Source: Phenylobacterium sp. (GTDB lineage: Bacteria > Pseudomonadota > Alphaproteobacteria > Caulobacterales > Caulobacteraceae). From it: a DNA stretch of 5,951 nt. Below, in pieces: positions 4,710 to 5,951 of the stretch. Within the stretch, counting starts at the first letter, position 1, and every line of letters begins with the position of its first letter. The DNA is taken from positions 1 to 5,951 of the forward strand of contig JAQGIJ010000402.1 in assembly GCA_028291285.1 (NCBI GenBank), read 5' to 3'. The notes beneath the pieces are model-generated. The model had not been told where the DNA came from, ran no database searches, and was given only the letters and a program-made list of their open reading frames with translations. The position numbers were made by a program, and so were the translations under genes.

Positions 4710-5951
4710 CGCGTCTCGATGGTGGCGGAGTTGCGCAGGTCGCGCATGTAGCGGCGCGCAATCATCGCCAGCTGCTGGCCATAGAGGCGGTTCTCGACGT
4801 CGTCGTGGTTCAGCTGCTGGCCGCCGGAGGCGCGCTTGCCGCAGACCGCCACCAGGTGGAGCCCCACCTTGGTGCGGATCGGGTCGGAGATCTGGCCCAC
4901 CTCCAGGGTCTGGGCGGCCTGGCGGAATTCCGGCGCCAGGTCGGAGATCTCCGCCTCGCCCAGGTCGCCCGCCACCACGCCCGGCGCCTTGGCCGCGGCG
5001 CCTTGCAGGTCCGCGCAGCCCTTGGCCGCGGCGCGCACGCTCTGCAGCTTGGCGCGCGCCGCGTCCAGGTCGGCCTGCGAGGCGGTGGCCGGCAGGGCGA
5101 TGGCCGCCTGCTTCAGGTCCACCACGGTCGCACCGGCGCCCGAGCGCTTGTCGCGCAGATAGATGATGTAGACCCCGTCCTTGACGGGAATGGGCGCGGA
5201 GAGCTGGCCCGGCCGCAGCTGTTCGAGGGCGGCGTCGACTTCGGGCGGCATTTCCCCAGGGCTCACCCAGCCCGCGTCGCCGCCGGCCGCGGCGGTGGCG
5301 GCGGCGGAGAACTGCTTGGCGACGGACGGGAAGGGCGCGCCCTGCTGCATCTGGGTGATCAGCTGCTGGGCGCCCTGCACCGCCGCCGGCATGCCGCCCA
5401 CGCGGTTGGCGTCGATCAGCACTTCGCTGACCTGGTACTGCGGCTTGGAAGCGGCGGCGGAGAGCCTCGCCTGGGTCGCCTTGATCTGGTCCTCGCCGAT
5501 CCGCAGGCGCGAGCCGTAGCGGCCCTGGATCCAGCGCTGCCAGCTGAGCTGCGCGCGCAGCTCCTGGAACAGGGTCTCCTGGCTGATGCCCTGCCCCTTC
5601 ATCGCCCCCAGGAAGGCGTCGGTCGACATGTTGTTCTCTTTGGCCATGCCGGCGACCTCCTGGCGCACCTCGTCGTCGGTGGCGATGATGGTCATCTTCT
5701 GTTCCCTCTCGACGCGCTTCAGCTCGTGCAGCTGCAGGTGCTCGTCGATCAGGGAGATCAGCGCCTCGCGCTGGAACTGCGGCAGCGTCTGCTCGGTGGG
5801 CTGGACGCCGGAGGTCGCGATCAGCAGCCGCATGCGCTGCGCCAGGTCGTAGGTCGAGATGATCTCGTCGTTCACCACCGCGGCGACCGACTCCGACAAG
5901 GGCCGCGGCGCCTGGATGGCGCCCGGCGCCGGGGCGGACGCCAGCTGGGCC
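4706..5951 (-). CDS. surA: SurA-type periplasmic chaperone / peptidyl-prolyl isomerase, N-terminus outside window
   Basis: SurA escorts unfolded outer-membrane proteins across the periplasm to the BAM complex. The frame is open to the window edge; the TTG at 5899 is internal, and the signal peptide and true start lie beyond 5951. Visible from the edge is an Ala/Pro-rich linker, then the SurA_N chaperone helices starting SVAAVVNDEIISTYDL (about 5896-5849) and running to about 5480. A parvulin-type domain follows (about 5440-5150, from QYQVSEVLI through GDAGWVSPGEMPPEV to YIIYLRDKR). A second, shorter parvulin-like domain (about 5116-4832) has GDLGEAEISDLAPEF and ends GLHLVAVCGKR. A final helix (about 4810-4715) should pack back on the N-domain, as in E. 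coli SurA. Two cysteines, both in the second domain, could form a disulfide. surA is the first visible gene of the surA-pdxA-rsmA operon; lptD commonly precedes it. Confidence 0.93.
   Translation of the reverse strand, partial: AQLASAPAPGAIQAPRPLSESVAAVVNDEIISTYDLAQRMRLLIATSGVQPTEQTLPQFQREALISLIDEHLQLHELKRVEREQKMTIIATDDEVRQEVAGMAKENNMSTDAFLGAMKGQGISQETLFQELRAQLSWQRWIQGRYGSRLRIGEDQIKATQARLSAAASKPQYQVSEVLIDANRVGGMPAAVQGAQQLITQMQQGAPFPSVAKQFSAAATAAAGGDAGWVSPGEMPPEVDAALEQLRPGQLSAPIPVKDGVYIIYLRDKRSGAGATVVDLKQAAIALPATASQADLDAARAKLQSVRAAAKGCADLQGAAAKAPGVVAGDLGEAEISDLAPEFRQAAQTLEVGQISDPIRTKVGLHLVAVCGKRASGGQQLNHDDVENRLYGQQLAMIARRYMRDLRNSATIETR

Noticed and set aside
3636..4751. Long open frame of 371 codons on the + strand, antisense to pdxA.
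   Set aside because: It mirrors a fully convincing PdxA; its product is Arg/Gly/His-rich with no domain, as expected of shadow frames in GC-rich DNA. The same applies to the + strand frames at 3349-3903 and 4345-5166 and the - strand frame at 2573-3427.

Overview
The window is very GC-rich (about 70% by eye), densely packed and typical of an alphaproteobacterium. The Caulobacterales (Caulobacter/Phenylobacterium type) fit best. The reasons are the RTX protein ending in a Gly-Trp-Ile-Phe-Gln-Ala tail, an unsigned BON protein with a DYGQADYS-type N-terminus, a stand-alone polyhydroxyalkanoic-acid-system protein, and the order surA-pdxA-rsmA. The genus assignment is inference from memory of protein families, not from a search.

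Left part (1-1662, + strand): the 3' end of a large secreted protein with an Ig-like domain, a block of RTX calcium-binding repeats and a type I secretion C-terminus. After a 75-bp gap comes a BON-domain protein with a long charged, disordered N-terminus. The gap holds a GGAAC-N17-GTT element resembling the alphaproteobacterial general-stress sigma factor (EcfG/SigT) promoter, followed by a strong ribosome binding site. This is the most interesting regulatory signal in the window.

Middle (1659-2860): a VanZ-like small membrane protein on the - strand meets the BON gene tail to tail, with both stop codons in one palindromic CTAG. It is divergent from a small PHA-granule-associated protein gene, and only 59 bp lie between the two starts. 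Neither gene has a clear Shine-Dalgarno sequence, and both may be leaderless. Next is an unrecognised 85-residue protein with a good ribosome binding site.

Right part (2869-5951, - strand): the conserved envelope/housekeeping operon surA-pdxA-rsmA, read right to left, with 4-bp stop/start overlaps at both junctions. SurA is a periplasmic outer-membrane-protein chaperone, PdxA makes vitamin B6 precursor, and RsmA dimethylates 16S rRNA. The surA 5' end lies beyond the window; in relatives lptD precedes it. I found no tRNA, rRNA, CRISPR array, insertion sequence or phage gene, and no obviously new multi-gene system.
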